A DNA stretch of 64,000 nucleotides. Source: Symsagittifera roscoffensis. Its lineage: Eukaryota; Xenacoelomorpha; Acoela; Convolutidae. The first letter of the stretch is position 1; each line of letters starts with the position of its first letter. The position numbers and the translations under genes are program-made. Location: positions 21,254,509-21,318,508 of the forward strand of contig NC_087064.1 of NCBI RefSeq assembly GCF_963678635.1, given 5' to 3'. The notes under the pieces were generated by a model. The model was given only the letters and a program-made list of their open reading frames with translations. It was not told where the DNA came from and did no database searches. Positions 56,001 through 64,000 of the stretch are shown piece by piece.

Positions 56001-59000
56001 AGACATGGAGGTGGGGAATACACCTGAACCAGGGCCATCAGGGGAGGAACTCACCACTCAAGAGCTGTTGAGAGACTTGAGCGAAGAGAATTGGGCAGAT
56101 ACTGCCACACCACCTCTGAACCCGTCCCCGCGGAAGAACCTAGAGTTGCCATTGGCAGGTGAGACCTTCAATATGGGGATGTTACTCTTGAGCTCGGAGG
56201 AAAGGGGGAAGAACACGTTCGAAGGGAACAGGGACATATTCTTGGGATCTCTCGAGGATGACGCTTGGCAGGAGTTCCTGGAGGAATTCAATCGAGAAGT
56301 GGGCAGCGAGACGACGCTGGACAAGTTCAAGAAGGAACTGTGGGACGCAGTAGTGAGATTCGGGGAACCGCTCCTGATAGGAACGGGCCTGGATGAGAAA
56401 GCAAGAAAAGAACTGCTGAACAAGCTAGTGGAGCTGAGGAACGCACGATCGAAGACTAGAAAAGAGAAATGTGAGGACAGCTCTACTCTGAAACAAAAAA
56501 CTGTGGATAAAATGGTTGATGATATAAAAAGGGATAAGGTTGGGACTAGTAATATGATTAAAAGTACTAATATCCTTAAGGCTCGAGCAGGGGGGAGGCA
56601 AGAGTTGGAAGGAGTGGATGGAGAGGTCGAATCAATGATGATAGCCACAACACCCTCGAGCAGAGATGTGAAGACTCGCAAGAGGAAGAGAGAAGTGGAA
56701 GGATGGGGTAGTCCTTCAGTGGATGCTGTTTCGGAAGGGAACTTGAGAGAGACGGCGCCCATCGTTTTGGCCCGATGCAAGACGGCGGCATACAAAAACA
56801 GCTCGGAGCTCAGGAAACCACTTGAAGTAGAAAAGGAAATAGAGGTTTCCACCAGTTCTACGTCAGAAGAAGACTTCAAGCCTCAGAAGGTAAACGTGAA
56901 GAGAGGTTCAACGAACGGACAGGTAGGGGAAGTGGAGATCGGCAAAGAATGGATCTCGAAGGCACATCAGGACATGGGCAAACAAGTGACGAGTGATCCA
57001 TTGGAGAGGAACAAGACGAGGAACACTTCCCGGACGTGGTGGGTGGCCCTCGAAACATTGAAGGAAATGGAGGACTGCTTGAAGAAGTTGGACAGTGGAA
57101 TAGCTCGCAGGCGACGCAATTGGGCCACCCAGCAAAAAGCCGAGGTTAATAAGATAGAGATGGCAAGTCATCTGAAGAGGTCCTGGCAGAGTTTGTTGAA
57201 GGATCATTTTGAAGAGGCGATGAGAACATCCTCATCAGCACCGCCACTAATGGCGAATCCCTTCGTTAGAACTGCGGGACAATTAATGTTCACCTGGAGT
57301 CTGGTGGGAATAGAGTTGGAGACATTGACCTCGTATGACAGGCTGAAGTTGGGAAGCAAGAAGCTAGAGGTGTATCAGGCACTGATGCAACACGTGGCCA
57401 GGGACAATTCAGGCTTGAGCCTGGCTAGAAGAAAAGATGCCACATGTTTCTTGAGATGGACAATGTCAATGATGTCTGATAGCACCATCCTGGCAGGCCA
57501 CCAGAGAGCAAGTGGAAGTAAGACCATGGAGAGAAGAGTCTCAACGATCATCTTGAACGTATATCAGAGTACAGGAATAGAGAAAGAAGATGGTTCCAGA
57601 CTATCCTTAGAGAACCATCGAAAGCTGGACGAGGTACGGAGGTTCTCTAATAAGAAGTTCGAGGAAGAACATGATGTTCACCGTAACCTGGCCTCGTCAG
57701 AACAGTACTCGAGACTCAGTGAGAAGGGGGAATACCAATATGTGTCTGGAGTGATGGGAATAGCCTACAATCCCTTCTTAGACTCGGAAGCTGGAGGAGC
57801 CCACAGAAACCATGAGGTAGCGGAGCTACTGAAGTTTTGGACAGAAAGGATAATGGAGATAGACGCGGTGGAGAAAGAGGGGCCGAGCCTGGGCCTGATT
57901 CTTGAGAAAACACCAGAGGTGATGAGCATACCGCGCTCAAACAAGAGAGTTGAAGTGAGCATGGGCGGTGGAGATGGCTTGTTAACCACGAACTTGGGAG
58001 TGATATGGAAGCTACTAAGACCCTCCTGGTGTCCACATCCCCATGCGAGTCTAATCGAGGAAACCACCGAGCGAGTGAGGTTAGCACCAACGGAAGATGA
58101 AGATCTGGCGAAGTTGAGTGTGCTACATAAGCTAATCACACCCCAGATGCAAGAGCCAAGCGAAAGGACGAGCGACCCCGGGTCAGCGAAGAAATTGGAG
58201 CCGGGTAGCTGTCTGGATTCGACGTGTGGGAACGGAGAGCACATCTGCGATGGACGGTCATGCGTCAGAATACTGTCGTTTCAAAAAGAAGACCTGGTCA
58301 CTTGGTTCGAAGACATCACAGAAAGGGAGAAAAGTGAAGTGCAAATAATAGCGGAATGTTACGCGAGAACCACGGTGAATATAGCGACAGCTCTCGGATT
58401 CTTCTCGAGAATGTGTGGTCTGCAGGCACTGGAGAGACTGGAGTCTGAACATCATTTAGTGACGGCGTTGAGCGTAGAATCATGGCCCGGGGTGTTGCAG
58501 GTGACTCAAAAACACATCCGGAGCTGGAAAGTTGGTCTTGAGGCGGAAATGGGATTTCCCCTGAGCGAAGCTTATGGCTTGCCATTGAACGCGAAATCGC
58601 TGATAGGGTCAATGATGGCCAACTTGTGCGGAAGTCACTACCCGCTACACATGGCGATGGTGGAAGTGTCCAGCCAGAGAATACTGGTGGACAAGGCCTT
58701 CTCAGTGCCCAAGTGCGTGAGGTTGGCTCGGATGTCGCATCACTCGCACAAGTTGTTGAGAAAAATCAAAGGGACAGTACCAAAAGAATTGAGAGATGAC
58801 TTAAGCGAAATCTGGGGAGAAGATCTTCTGAAGTTGGAAAGAGAAAACACAAGCGATCACGAGAGACAAAACGTGATCGGGAAACCTGTGGGAAGTACTC
58901 CAAACCTGGAAGACAACGACACGATGCACATGAAAATGATGGAGCTTGAGCCTCTCTTGGAAGCCTCAGGGGAGCGTAATCTCAGGAGCATTGAGATCTC

Positions 59001-59796
59001 TCATGGGGAATGCCCATGCCACTGTTTGGCACAAACGGTGTGGTATCCAGATCACAAGAACCTTTGCCTGGTGTGGGATGTGGAAGAGATTCGGTCGATC
59101 GGACTACCGGATCACCGGCAGAAGGTGACGCTCTTAGTAGTGAGTACGATGTTAGCTCTGAGATGGATAGAAGAGAATATAACGAAGTATCGGGAGGCGA
59201 CGACGCCAACGGCTGAGTCAATATACGCGATAGACTACAGCAGGAGACTTGAGTTGTTTGAGACTGCGTGCAAAGTATTCGCCATACCGACGGAAGTCAG
59301 GCACGTATGGAGTCGCTTGAGGTACTTTCCATGGTTTCGGGCGACACTGACGTCTTGGTTGTACAGGGCAACGAAAGATCACATGAGAAAACATCAAAAG
59401 GAGTATCGACAGTTCCAGGCCGAGATTGGGCCGGAAGCTTTCAAGAGACCCCTGCTAACCCATCGTAATGCGATCACGACGGGATGGAAGAGAGTGGGTA
59501 AGATGTCTAGAGACAATACCAAAGCGAGGGAGTCGATACTAGAGGAAGACCTGGCGAAGAACATGAGCTTGAGCCTGCACAACTCCTTTTGCTTGAACCG
59601 AGAAGCTAGGGTGAAGGCACTACCCAACCAAGCAAAGAGATTGCAGGAGCAGAGAGAATGGATGCGATCCTATGAACAGCTGAAGGCTTGGGAGGAGATT
59701 GTGATTAGTTCCGATGATGAAGAGGAACTGTTGAGACAGTTTGCCGCATCTAGCACTTCAGGATGCAGTACCTCCAAGGCGAAGAGTACGAGATGA
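52885..59796 (+). CDS. Giant ORF2 protein of unknown function (copy C)
   Basis: 2303 open codons, conserved in pieces in A and B. Homology starts at about residue 30, so the natural start has been lost. Candidate ATGs are at 52885 and 52963. By residue: a region with VVIVAGSDFEG (about 180) and LLFAGMNDHL (about 231-240), resembling the first and third blocks of SGNH hydrolases but with no visible Asp-His block. A hydrophobic stretch LQFVYAVLILIAEG lies at about 303-316, and a longer one at about 547-585 may be membrane-associated. Then a conserved uncharacterised block (to about 1005), a charged low-complexity linker (about 1008-1065), a Lys/Glu-rich region, the module CX4CX4HXCX4C (1776-1794), a CPCHC-containing block (about 2045) and the C-terminal motif IVISSDDEEE (2272-2281). 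There is no signal peptide or typical Env layout. I do not recognise the whole protein. Confidence 0.85.
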   Translation: MQGVCDGGCLDRRLHHRGHIKSSTDQMVVLECRRELAETLGIERVSHEDLNRHHCIDWLKAHEAHFSRAKLMETTDLTGIPTKTIMGPINYRPLKLLGSPGLIAEPPKHRTSIARIRLATPAQLKVVDKLLNPGGTGLPDAAYEGSKLAEDPRYGKPCGGTQLAKTLAVYDRTDPAAARVVIVAGSDFEGTSPKLFWPETLVYSLPGAELNQMLTLVVAIKSEMPCEPELLLFAGMNDHLHAMGLLEQLKGDEIPTSKKIWEAIQALFAAMNEVQENVASRFGSKTKVVFTTSPGYASMPPALQFVYAVLILIAEGSEWRILMAAPNRELEPLNLRLYKSELPAAWADISHALRGFYGLADVLIVLDEVLLLEISNFARQLKFSPVIGDDHTAINQLTASLWFRSMDVKVANSTSRTRGPSNERRNVVETEKQLDSMKYRLTQENGWWPFLTPRLENVTNKTREEAPLLVKQIWSFLEKQLELAETRDMTVVRFVSAANEVTIGGFWREHANGELKTRRDYEILKFLSPCWEREFLAGVFGTTATIFGAFVQEILGMSISLLLALYLVYPRYLFNMGPAYMFSRGVETLRVDGYLALILLTHGELVSFHRLMEYGEPLSMGRVHTSTETSSYKCAAGLKTLLVQYLMMQNRYMTGEDENPTSREEWEKANRGMPLLTDLCLAMRSDPMGIIRGLEEVVTCIYGPAVTYAFPDPLVITYRHSVTHLSLISVLDGTALNWCQQEVLRARMSNTVLFGKVKDAEMMVCNFRGQMQCRMGGKREGPIEMYPKFWNLNPLTANGREVLRIPAWKECFALVKRELEAIMEKEILPATMPEFPTVRRMTLGMNSPLVVPSIMAKMMTEETQRHFTDGWDPLFIGYTAAVYFHTSEMKVNSWTTQAKKSRGSQPPGYEVRKVFRTLEKEGLENMLPIWDDGRMIVMEGHVALVDDMKFATRKYKAPYGLEQVEVTQEGTELDAAGQLHVALTEYKKLDPTTPSPLSVDTPGDKRSGPVEDRFKRILERRRNESEEESMDETLSEAGEDMEVGNTPEPGPSGEELTTQELLRDLSEENWADTATPPLNPSPRKNLELPLAGETFNMGMLLLSSEERGKNTFEGNRDIFLGSLEDDAWQEFLEEFNREVGSETTLDKFKKELWDAVVRFGEPLLIGTGLDEKARKELLNKLVELRNARSKTRKEKCEDSSTLKQKTVDKMVDDIKRDKVGTSNMIKSTNILKARAGGRQELEGVDGEVESMMIATTPSSRDVKTRKRKREVEGWGSPSVDAVSEGNLRETAPIVLARCKTAAYKNSSELRKPLEVEKEIEVSTSSTSEEDFKPQKVNVKRGSTNGQVGEVEIGKEWISKAHQDMGKQVTSDPLERNKTRNTSRTWWVALETLKEMEDCLKKLDSGIARRRRNWATQQKAEVNKIEMASHLKRSWQSLLKDHFEEAMRTSSSAPPLMANPFVRTAGQLMFTWSLVGIELETLTSYDRLKLGSKKLEVYQALMQHVARDNSGLSLARRKDATCFLRWTMSMMSDSTILAGHQRASGSKTMERRVSTIILNVYQSTGIEKEDGSRLSLENHRKLDEVRRFSNKKFEEEHDVHRNLASSEQYSRLSEKGEYQYVSGVMGIAYNPFLDSEAGGAHRNHEVAELLKFWTERIMEIDAVEKEGPSLGLILEKTPEVMSIPRSNKRVEVSMGGGDGLLTTNLGVIWKLLRPSWCPHPHASLIEETTERVRLAPTEDEDLAKLSVLHKLITPQMQEPSERTSDPGSAKKLEPGSCLDSTCGNGEHICDGRSCVRILSFQKEDLVTWFEDITEREKSEVQIIAECYARTTVNIATALGFFSRMCGLQALERLESEHHLVTALSVESWPGVLQVTQKHIRSWKVGLEAEMGFPLSEAYGLPLNAKSLIGSMMANLCGSHYPLHMAMVEVSSQRILVDKAFSVPKCVRLARMSHHSHKLLRKIKGTVPKELRDDLSEIWGEDLLKLERENTSDHERQNVIGKPVGSTPNLEDNDTMHMKMMELEPLLEASGERNLRSIEISHGECPCHCLAQTVWYPDHKNLCLVWDVEEIRSIGLPDHRQKVTLLVVSTMLALRWIEENITKYREATTPTAESIYAIDYSRRLELFETACKVFAIPTEVRHVWSRLRYFPWFRATLTSWLYRATKDHMRKHQKEYRQFQAEIGPEAFKRPLLTHRNAITTGWKRVGKMSRDNTKARESILEEDLAKNMSLSLHNSFCLNREARVKALPNQAKRLQEQREWMRSYEQLKAWEEIVISSDDEEELLRQFAASSTSGCSTSKAKSTR

Positions 59797-60226
59797 ATGG
59801 GCAAATCGGATGGATCTTGAGTCTTGAGAGGGAAAGGGGGCTTGAGTGTGAATCCGAGTGAAACTTGGATTCACGAAAAAGAAATTTTAACAAAGCAAAT
59901 ATTGTTACTAATATACTATATCTATTATATAAATCAAAATGCTGCATGACAATTTCCTGATTGAATAGGACAAAAGAGATTTTTAAATGATTGGCTTGAA
60001 AAGCGAAAATTCAAAGGTGCAGGTAAATGCAGATTTTGGTTGCTATTTAGCAATAGTGTGAAAATTTTAAATGGTCGTGAATTTTGGGGTGTAGATAATC
60101 TTAAATCTGCTGCAAACTTCTGTAAATGACCACTGGCACTGTATCTTGAGCAACACTCGGTTTTTCTGGGACTCACTGGCAGAAGACAGCGCGCGATGAG
60201 GACATCGATCTCGAGTCCGGGGAGTA
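59797..60226 (+). other. 3' untranslated region and PPT of copy C
   Basis: This non-coding stretch is collinear with 16069-16504 in A and includes TATATAAATCAAAATGCTGC. It ends in the polypurine tract GAGTCCGGGGAGTA (60213-60226), abutting the LTR. The tract is short and G-rich compared with common retroviral PPTs. Confidence 0.8.
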
Positions 60227-61112
60227 TGTGCCAGTCGGTCATATTTGGAAGTTTGACCTTGAGAAGAGCAGAAAACACTTGATTTTGGAGTGAAATTTAA
60301 ATTTTTAAAATTTCGAATGGAACATGTCATGCACGATTTTCTCGCGAGAACTGAAAATCAGAAAAAGAAAAGAGAACAATTTTAGAACAATTGCGGGAAA
60401 GTTGTCAGATAAAAACGAGTGGGAAATTGCTATTCGCAATTTCCATCATAGTGAACAAGAGTAGAGCTGTCCTATCTGAAATAGAAGACAGAGTATTCCC
60501 GAGAGAGTAATTATTCGAACTGGACCAGAGTGAACCTTCGACGGAAAGGTGGACAGCTTGAGTGTCCCAATGGTCCACATAAAACTTCGTTCTTGAGTTC
60601 AAACTTACCCTTACCATTCAAACTGATAAACATTGAACTTATCTAGTTACCTTAGTTAATTCTAGAGTTGCTCACCCATTTAATTACTTCCTGGTTCTTG
60701 AGCGCATCAACATGTGAGTCCTTAATTTAAATTTCTAGAGTGTGTTTTATGATTGTTATGTTGAGGTAAGGCGAGTTTTAGGTTGATCCATCTGAAATGG
60801 ATCAAAGTTCCACTGTCTAATAAAAAAGCAACTTAACGGATTGTTCCAACCCGGTTTTTAACGGCGTTCATGTATTTTGGGTATCTAGAGACCTAAGTAT
60901 GGGGACGTTTCTAATTCTAGAGTGGGGGGATATTTTAGTAGTAGCCTTTAAGCTGTAACGGGTCGTAGTCTCATGTCACAAGCGAACCGAATTGGCTCCG
61001 ACTGATTTGAGGCGGAAAAACACAAGAGATAGTGTCCCTGACTCCTGAGCCAATAGTTATAGGGCCTATTTTTCTTAAGCCTCATGTGTGACTGTAGTAG
61101 ACGAATGTTACA
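60227..61112 (+). repeat. 3' LTR of copy C
   Basis: It is 886 bp and identical in my reading to 39921-40806. AATAAA lies at 60819-60824. It is followed by GAA and the resumed LINE frame. Confidence 0.95.
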
Positions 61113-61427
61113 GAAGTGTGAATCAGATTATTGGTTTCGAGCTTGCCGTCTGGCCAACCTTTTTAACGATTACTTCAAATTTGACAATCTTTGATCCAGG
61201 ATGCAAAATTAAACTGCTGGAAGTTTATACGAAGTTCTTCAAAACCCGCTACAACGAGTCAGATTCATGCACTTGGCGGATATTATGTGGCTGCAACAAC
61301 TGTAGAGATTTGAAGAAACTTAACTTTAACAACTGAAACACGAACGTTGAACCTCCCAATCACTGGGTTTTATGCGAACCCTTGGATTAGTCCTGAATCC
61401 TTTGTTATTATTATTATTATTATCCAA
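61113..61427 (+). pseudogene. LINE ORF2 C-terminus and ATT-repeat tail
   Basis: The LINE frame cut at 39920 resumes with KCESDYWFRACRLANLFNDY, a typical CR1-group C-terminal pattern. A one-base shift at about 61190 leads to CTWRILCGCNNCRDLKK, a Cys-rich end, and a stop at 61334. The 3' UTR ends in about six ATT/TTA repeats (61403-61425), as is usual for CR1/L2-like elements with microsatellite tails. Confidence 0.82.
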
Positions 61428-61623
61428 GAATCAATTCAAAATGTTACCTTGCAACTCATTTTTAATGACATTTGTAATTTTAACTACTTTTAATTTTTTC
61501 GACGATGCATTTAACGCTGGTTTTTTGTTTATTTTTTGCCACTAGTTTTACTAATGGTCCTAGAATCGATTCTTGAGGCACCTCTTATTACTGGAGCCCA
61601 ATCCTAGTACCTTTCGTTTAAAA
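61428..61623. other. Unassigned AT-rich sequence
   Basis: No gene or repeat is recognised between the LINE tail and the LTR fragment. Confidence 0.4.
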
Positions 61624-61922
61624 CAATAGTAATATAATAAATAAGTTTTTTGCCCTGTTTTTAGGAGTGACCTCGTGGTCTGGGGATACTGAGAACCAGC
61701 CATGAGCTCAATATTTTTGCATGTACCTAAGTTAATCTGAGCGTTCTGGCCGATAGCCAAAAACAGTTACGATTTTGTCGACCCGATGTTGAAAGGACCA
61801 CACAAAGAACTGGCTTTGGTAGAGACGGTTAAAAGCATATAGAGCTGTGTTCAGACGCTAGCCAGTCGTTTTACAACCTAGCTTTATTTTCCGTCGATAT
61901 GTACTTCCAGGCGAATGTTACA
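61624..61922 (+). repeat. Truncated B-type LTR fragment (or SINE-like relative)
   Basis: It matches the last 270 or so bases of the B LTR (17625-17886 and 36126-36387) with roughly 15 percent differences, and ends at the same GCGAATGTTACA. The upstream two thirds of the LTR are absent. The segment starts with GAGTGACCTCGTGGTCTGG, which resembles a tRNA 5' half (A-box-like), so a SINE origin of this part of the LTR cannot be excluded. Confidence 0.7.
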
Positions 61923-64000
61923 CTGATCACAAATTTCCAGTCTGTATTTATTGATACTGTTTCAATTTTTTGAAAAATTTTATTTCCTGTTCGAATCACG
62001 ACTGAACGGGCTTTAATATGATAGATCATTCAACCCATTCAGGATGATTATTTGTATAATCGGTTGGAACAAAAATGAAATACAATCAGCTGAGCTAGTG
62101 CCTGCGTTCGAGACCAACAAATTTTCATAGGTCCGAAATCGTTCGTTAAAACTCTTAATTTGCAATGATATTGGTAGTTCTCTAAAGTTTCTTTTTCAGA
62201 ATCACTGTTGTTCCAAGATCGCATGCTGATTCACAATTCCCTAGTCGGCGATGAAAATTGACTTTGAAGCAGCAATATCTGGATTATTTAATCACCCGGT
62301 AAGTGGTATGTTTAAATGTTAACTTCTAGAATAAATTCATAGCGCTCTTTTTAACAGTTTGAAAATCAGAGTTGTTGAACTTAAAATAACTAACTGACAA
62401 AATTACTGATATTTTTGAAAACAGCGTTATGTGTCTGAGTCATGGTTGAAAAAATCTTTACCTGAAAACTTGCATTATTTTTCATATAAGTTGTACGAAG
62501 CAAAGCTGTTTAAAAATTAGAGTTTTCGAATTTGAATGATTAAACTGACAAAATGACTGTGATGCTTTTGATGACAACAACGTTATGTGTCTGAGGCATG
62601 CTTGAAAAAATGTGTTGCTGAAACCTTCCTTTGTTTTTAATTTAAGTCGGCCACGAAGCAATCATATTTCAATTAATTATTTTTGCTTAGCGAAAAATAG
62701 GCCATCCAAAGAAATTGAACCCAATTCAAAAAAATGCTATCCAATATTTTTTTTGTTATCATCTAAGGTACTATTTTAGCTATATGAGAAGAACTTGAGC
62801 TTCAAGGAGATAGTGGATGATTGCAAAGATTTTTTTGAAGAATCGGGCTTCTCACATGTGCAGAATAAATCTTCTGCAGCTAAGTTAGTTTCTTATGCCT
62901 GTTCGTCTTTTAATGGATTTTTTTTGAAATACTTGATGAATAAATTTTCATAAAAATTCACTGGTCAAATTTAGTGTTAACATTCCTGCTCAAAGTATGC
63001 TTCTAAATGTTATCTGAAAAAAATTAAAAACAAAATGCCAACGTTGATTGAATCAATTACTGCAATAACCTACAGTGCAATGCGCAGTTTCGTTTGACAC
63101 GGGAAAAGATGTTTTGTTTAGGGAGCGCGAAAATCATGACAGAAGTTTTTATGAAACCATGTTGCCCCTGCTACTGCAAATAACACGGTAAGGACGGACC
63201 AATGTCTAAATTTTTTCAAGAACCAACTTTGCCATTAAAAATCAAGAATAAAGCCAAAAAAAAAAACGTTTATCTCCGTTCATTTTCACAAGTATATTGT
63301 CAGAATCGTTCTAATTGTTGCTAGTTACAACATGTTTTGGCAAATATTACTTCGTTTATGGTATTCTTTTTTTGTGTGTTCCAGTTTAAAAAAATTTCTG
63401 CACATAGGTCTTGCTCCATCTCATATTCGCGTTCATCGCTGAATGTTGCGATATCATCAAGTTTTGTCTGAGGTTATAGCAGCAAAGCGAGAAATAGAGA
63501 TGCCTCAAAAGTTTTATTAAAATGATTCCATGCTTAGAAGTAAAATATGCCTGTGTTGTTATTAGGCTTCTAATAAGCGTATTCATATGCTTTATAAGCA
63601 GGCATTTAATCTTTTTTTCCTGTTCAGCTAGATGTAAGATTATCGTTTAATGAAGTTTACTTTTAAGCGCAATTGCGTTTCCTGGGTGTAATAAGCAAGT
63701 TTTGTACTGATCAAATCTGTACGGTTAAAAGAGTATGATCTACCAGATGCAGTGATCTCTGCCATGTCGATGGTAGACTAGATAGGCATTGGCAAGAATG
63801 AAGTGCGAAGTTTTTCGTTCATAAGCCAATATGTCGAAAAGCGTAATTATTGTTCCGACCACTGAAAGTGGGGAGAAACTTCGCTTACGGGTCTGTTTTA
63901 ATTTTTTCTTTTATAAAATTTTTTTTCCAGAAAAATCAGGTGCCAAAATTATAATCAATAAAATTTGTTGAGATAATATAGGATAAAGGCCTTTCAGTCG
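61923..64000. other. Unassigned AT-rich DNA with weak exon-like strings
   Basis: No long open frame is present. Two exon-like pieces are visible on the plus strand. At 62251-62298, an ATG and 16 codons end in CCG before GTAAGT. At 62780-62884, 35 codons (LYEKNLSFKEIVDDC...) lie between TTTTAG and GTTAGT, in the same phase. A further string after TTCCAG (about 63386) reads 28 codons to a stop. Together they could be an intron-rich host gene or another transposon remnant; I do not recognise the protein. Confidence 0.25.

Larger units (their letters stand above)
39921..61112 (+). mobile_element. Copy C: intact-looking 21.2-kb giant Ty3/gypsy LTR retrotransposon
   Basis: This is a complete element. 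It has a 5' LTR (39921-40806), PBS (40818), a repeat-rich leader (40807-43381), an open ORF1 of 2935 codons, a spacer, an ORF2 of about 2300 codons, a PPT (60213-60226) and a 3' LTR (60227-61112). The two 886-bp LTRs show no differences in my line-by-line reading, which implies very recent insertion. It splits a LINE reading frame. Most Ty3/gypsy elements are 5-10 kb; the excess here comes from the leader, the long Gag N-terminus, the ORF1 tail and ORF2. Confidence 0.95.

Noticed and set aside
52730-59796. ORF2 as an envelope protein
   Set aside because: No signal peptide, furin-like site, or heptad-repeat plus C-terminal membrane anchor is visible. The hydrophobic stretches are internal and the C-terminus is acidic and soluble-looking.

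Overview
The window is animal (metazoan) repeat DNA made almost entirely of nested retrotransposons. There is no sign of bacterial operons, tRNA or rRNA genes. A CR1/jockey-type LINE with a short ATT tail, nematode-like splice-site strings at the right end, and gag-pol proteins of the animal Ty3/gypsy type point to a metazoan. A nematode is possible but not proven. No certain host gene is present.

Three copies of one family of giant Ty3/gypsy (Metaviridae-like) LTR elements occupy about 60 of the 64 kb. Copy A (1 to 16989, finishing at 36391-36760) enters from the left edge and is decayed; it has leader repeats, a broken gag-pol ORF1, a broken ORF2 and a 3' LTR. Copy B (16990-36387, 19.4 kb) belongs to a diverged subfamily. 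It is inserted inside the 3' LTR of A, with the same 3 bases (TTG) on both sides, and is also decayed. Copy C (39921-61112, 21.2 kb) is of the same subfamily as A. It has 886-bp LTRs that look identical by eye, an uninterrupted 2935-codon ORF1 and a 2303-codon ORF2. It sits inside the LINE reading frame, with GAA on both sides. To the right lie the LINE C-terminus and tail (61113-61427), a piece of B-type LTR (61624-61922) and about 2 kb of AT-rich DNA with two weak exon-like strings.

The shared plan is: LTR, primer binding site, a 2.5-3 kb leader full of tandem or dispersed repeats, ORF1, a short spacer, ORF2, polypurine tract (PPT), LTR. ORF1 is one continuous frame: coiled coil, capsid-like Gag, two CCHC knuckles, protease, reverse transcriptase, RNase H and DDE integrase with a GPY/F-like module. 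It ends in a roughly 150-residue tail that I read as a divergent macrodomain of the TARG1/OARD1 type lacking the usual catalytic residues. ORF2 is a giant protein of unknown function. It carries a coiled coil and an SGNH/GDSL-hydrolase-like domain in A and B, a second GxND-containing region, hydrophobic stretches, a Cys/His module and a C-terminal SUMO-interacting-like motif. Each copy has a different large ORF2 deletion. The young copy C has lost exactly the coiled-coil plus SGNH part.

The main non-coding signals are a roughly 75-nt block with a GNRA hairpin, conserved between subfamilies near the ORF1 3' end, and repeated internal copies of the element's own PPT sequence. All domain names come from motif reading, without a database search.
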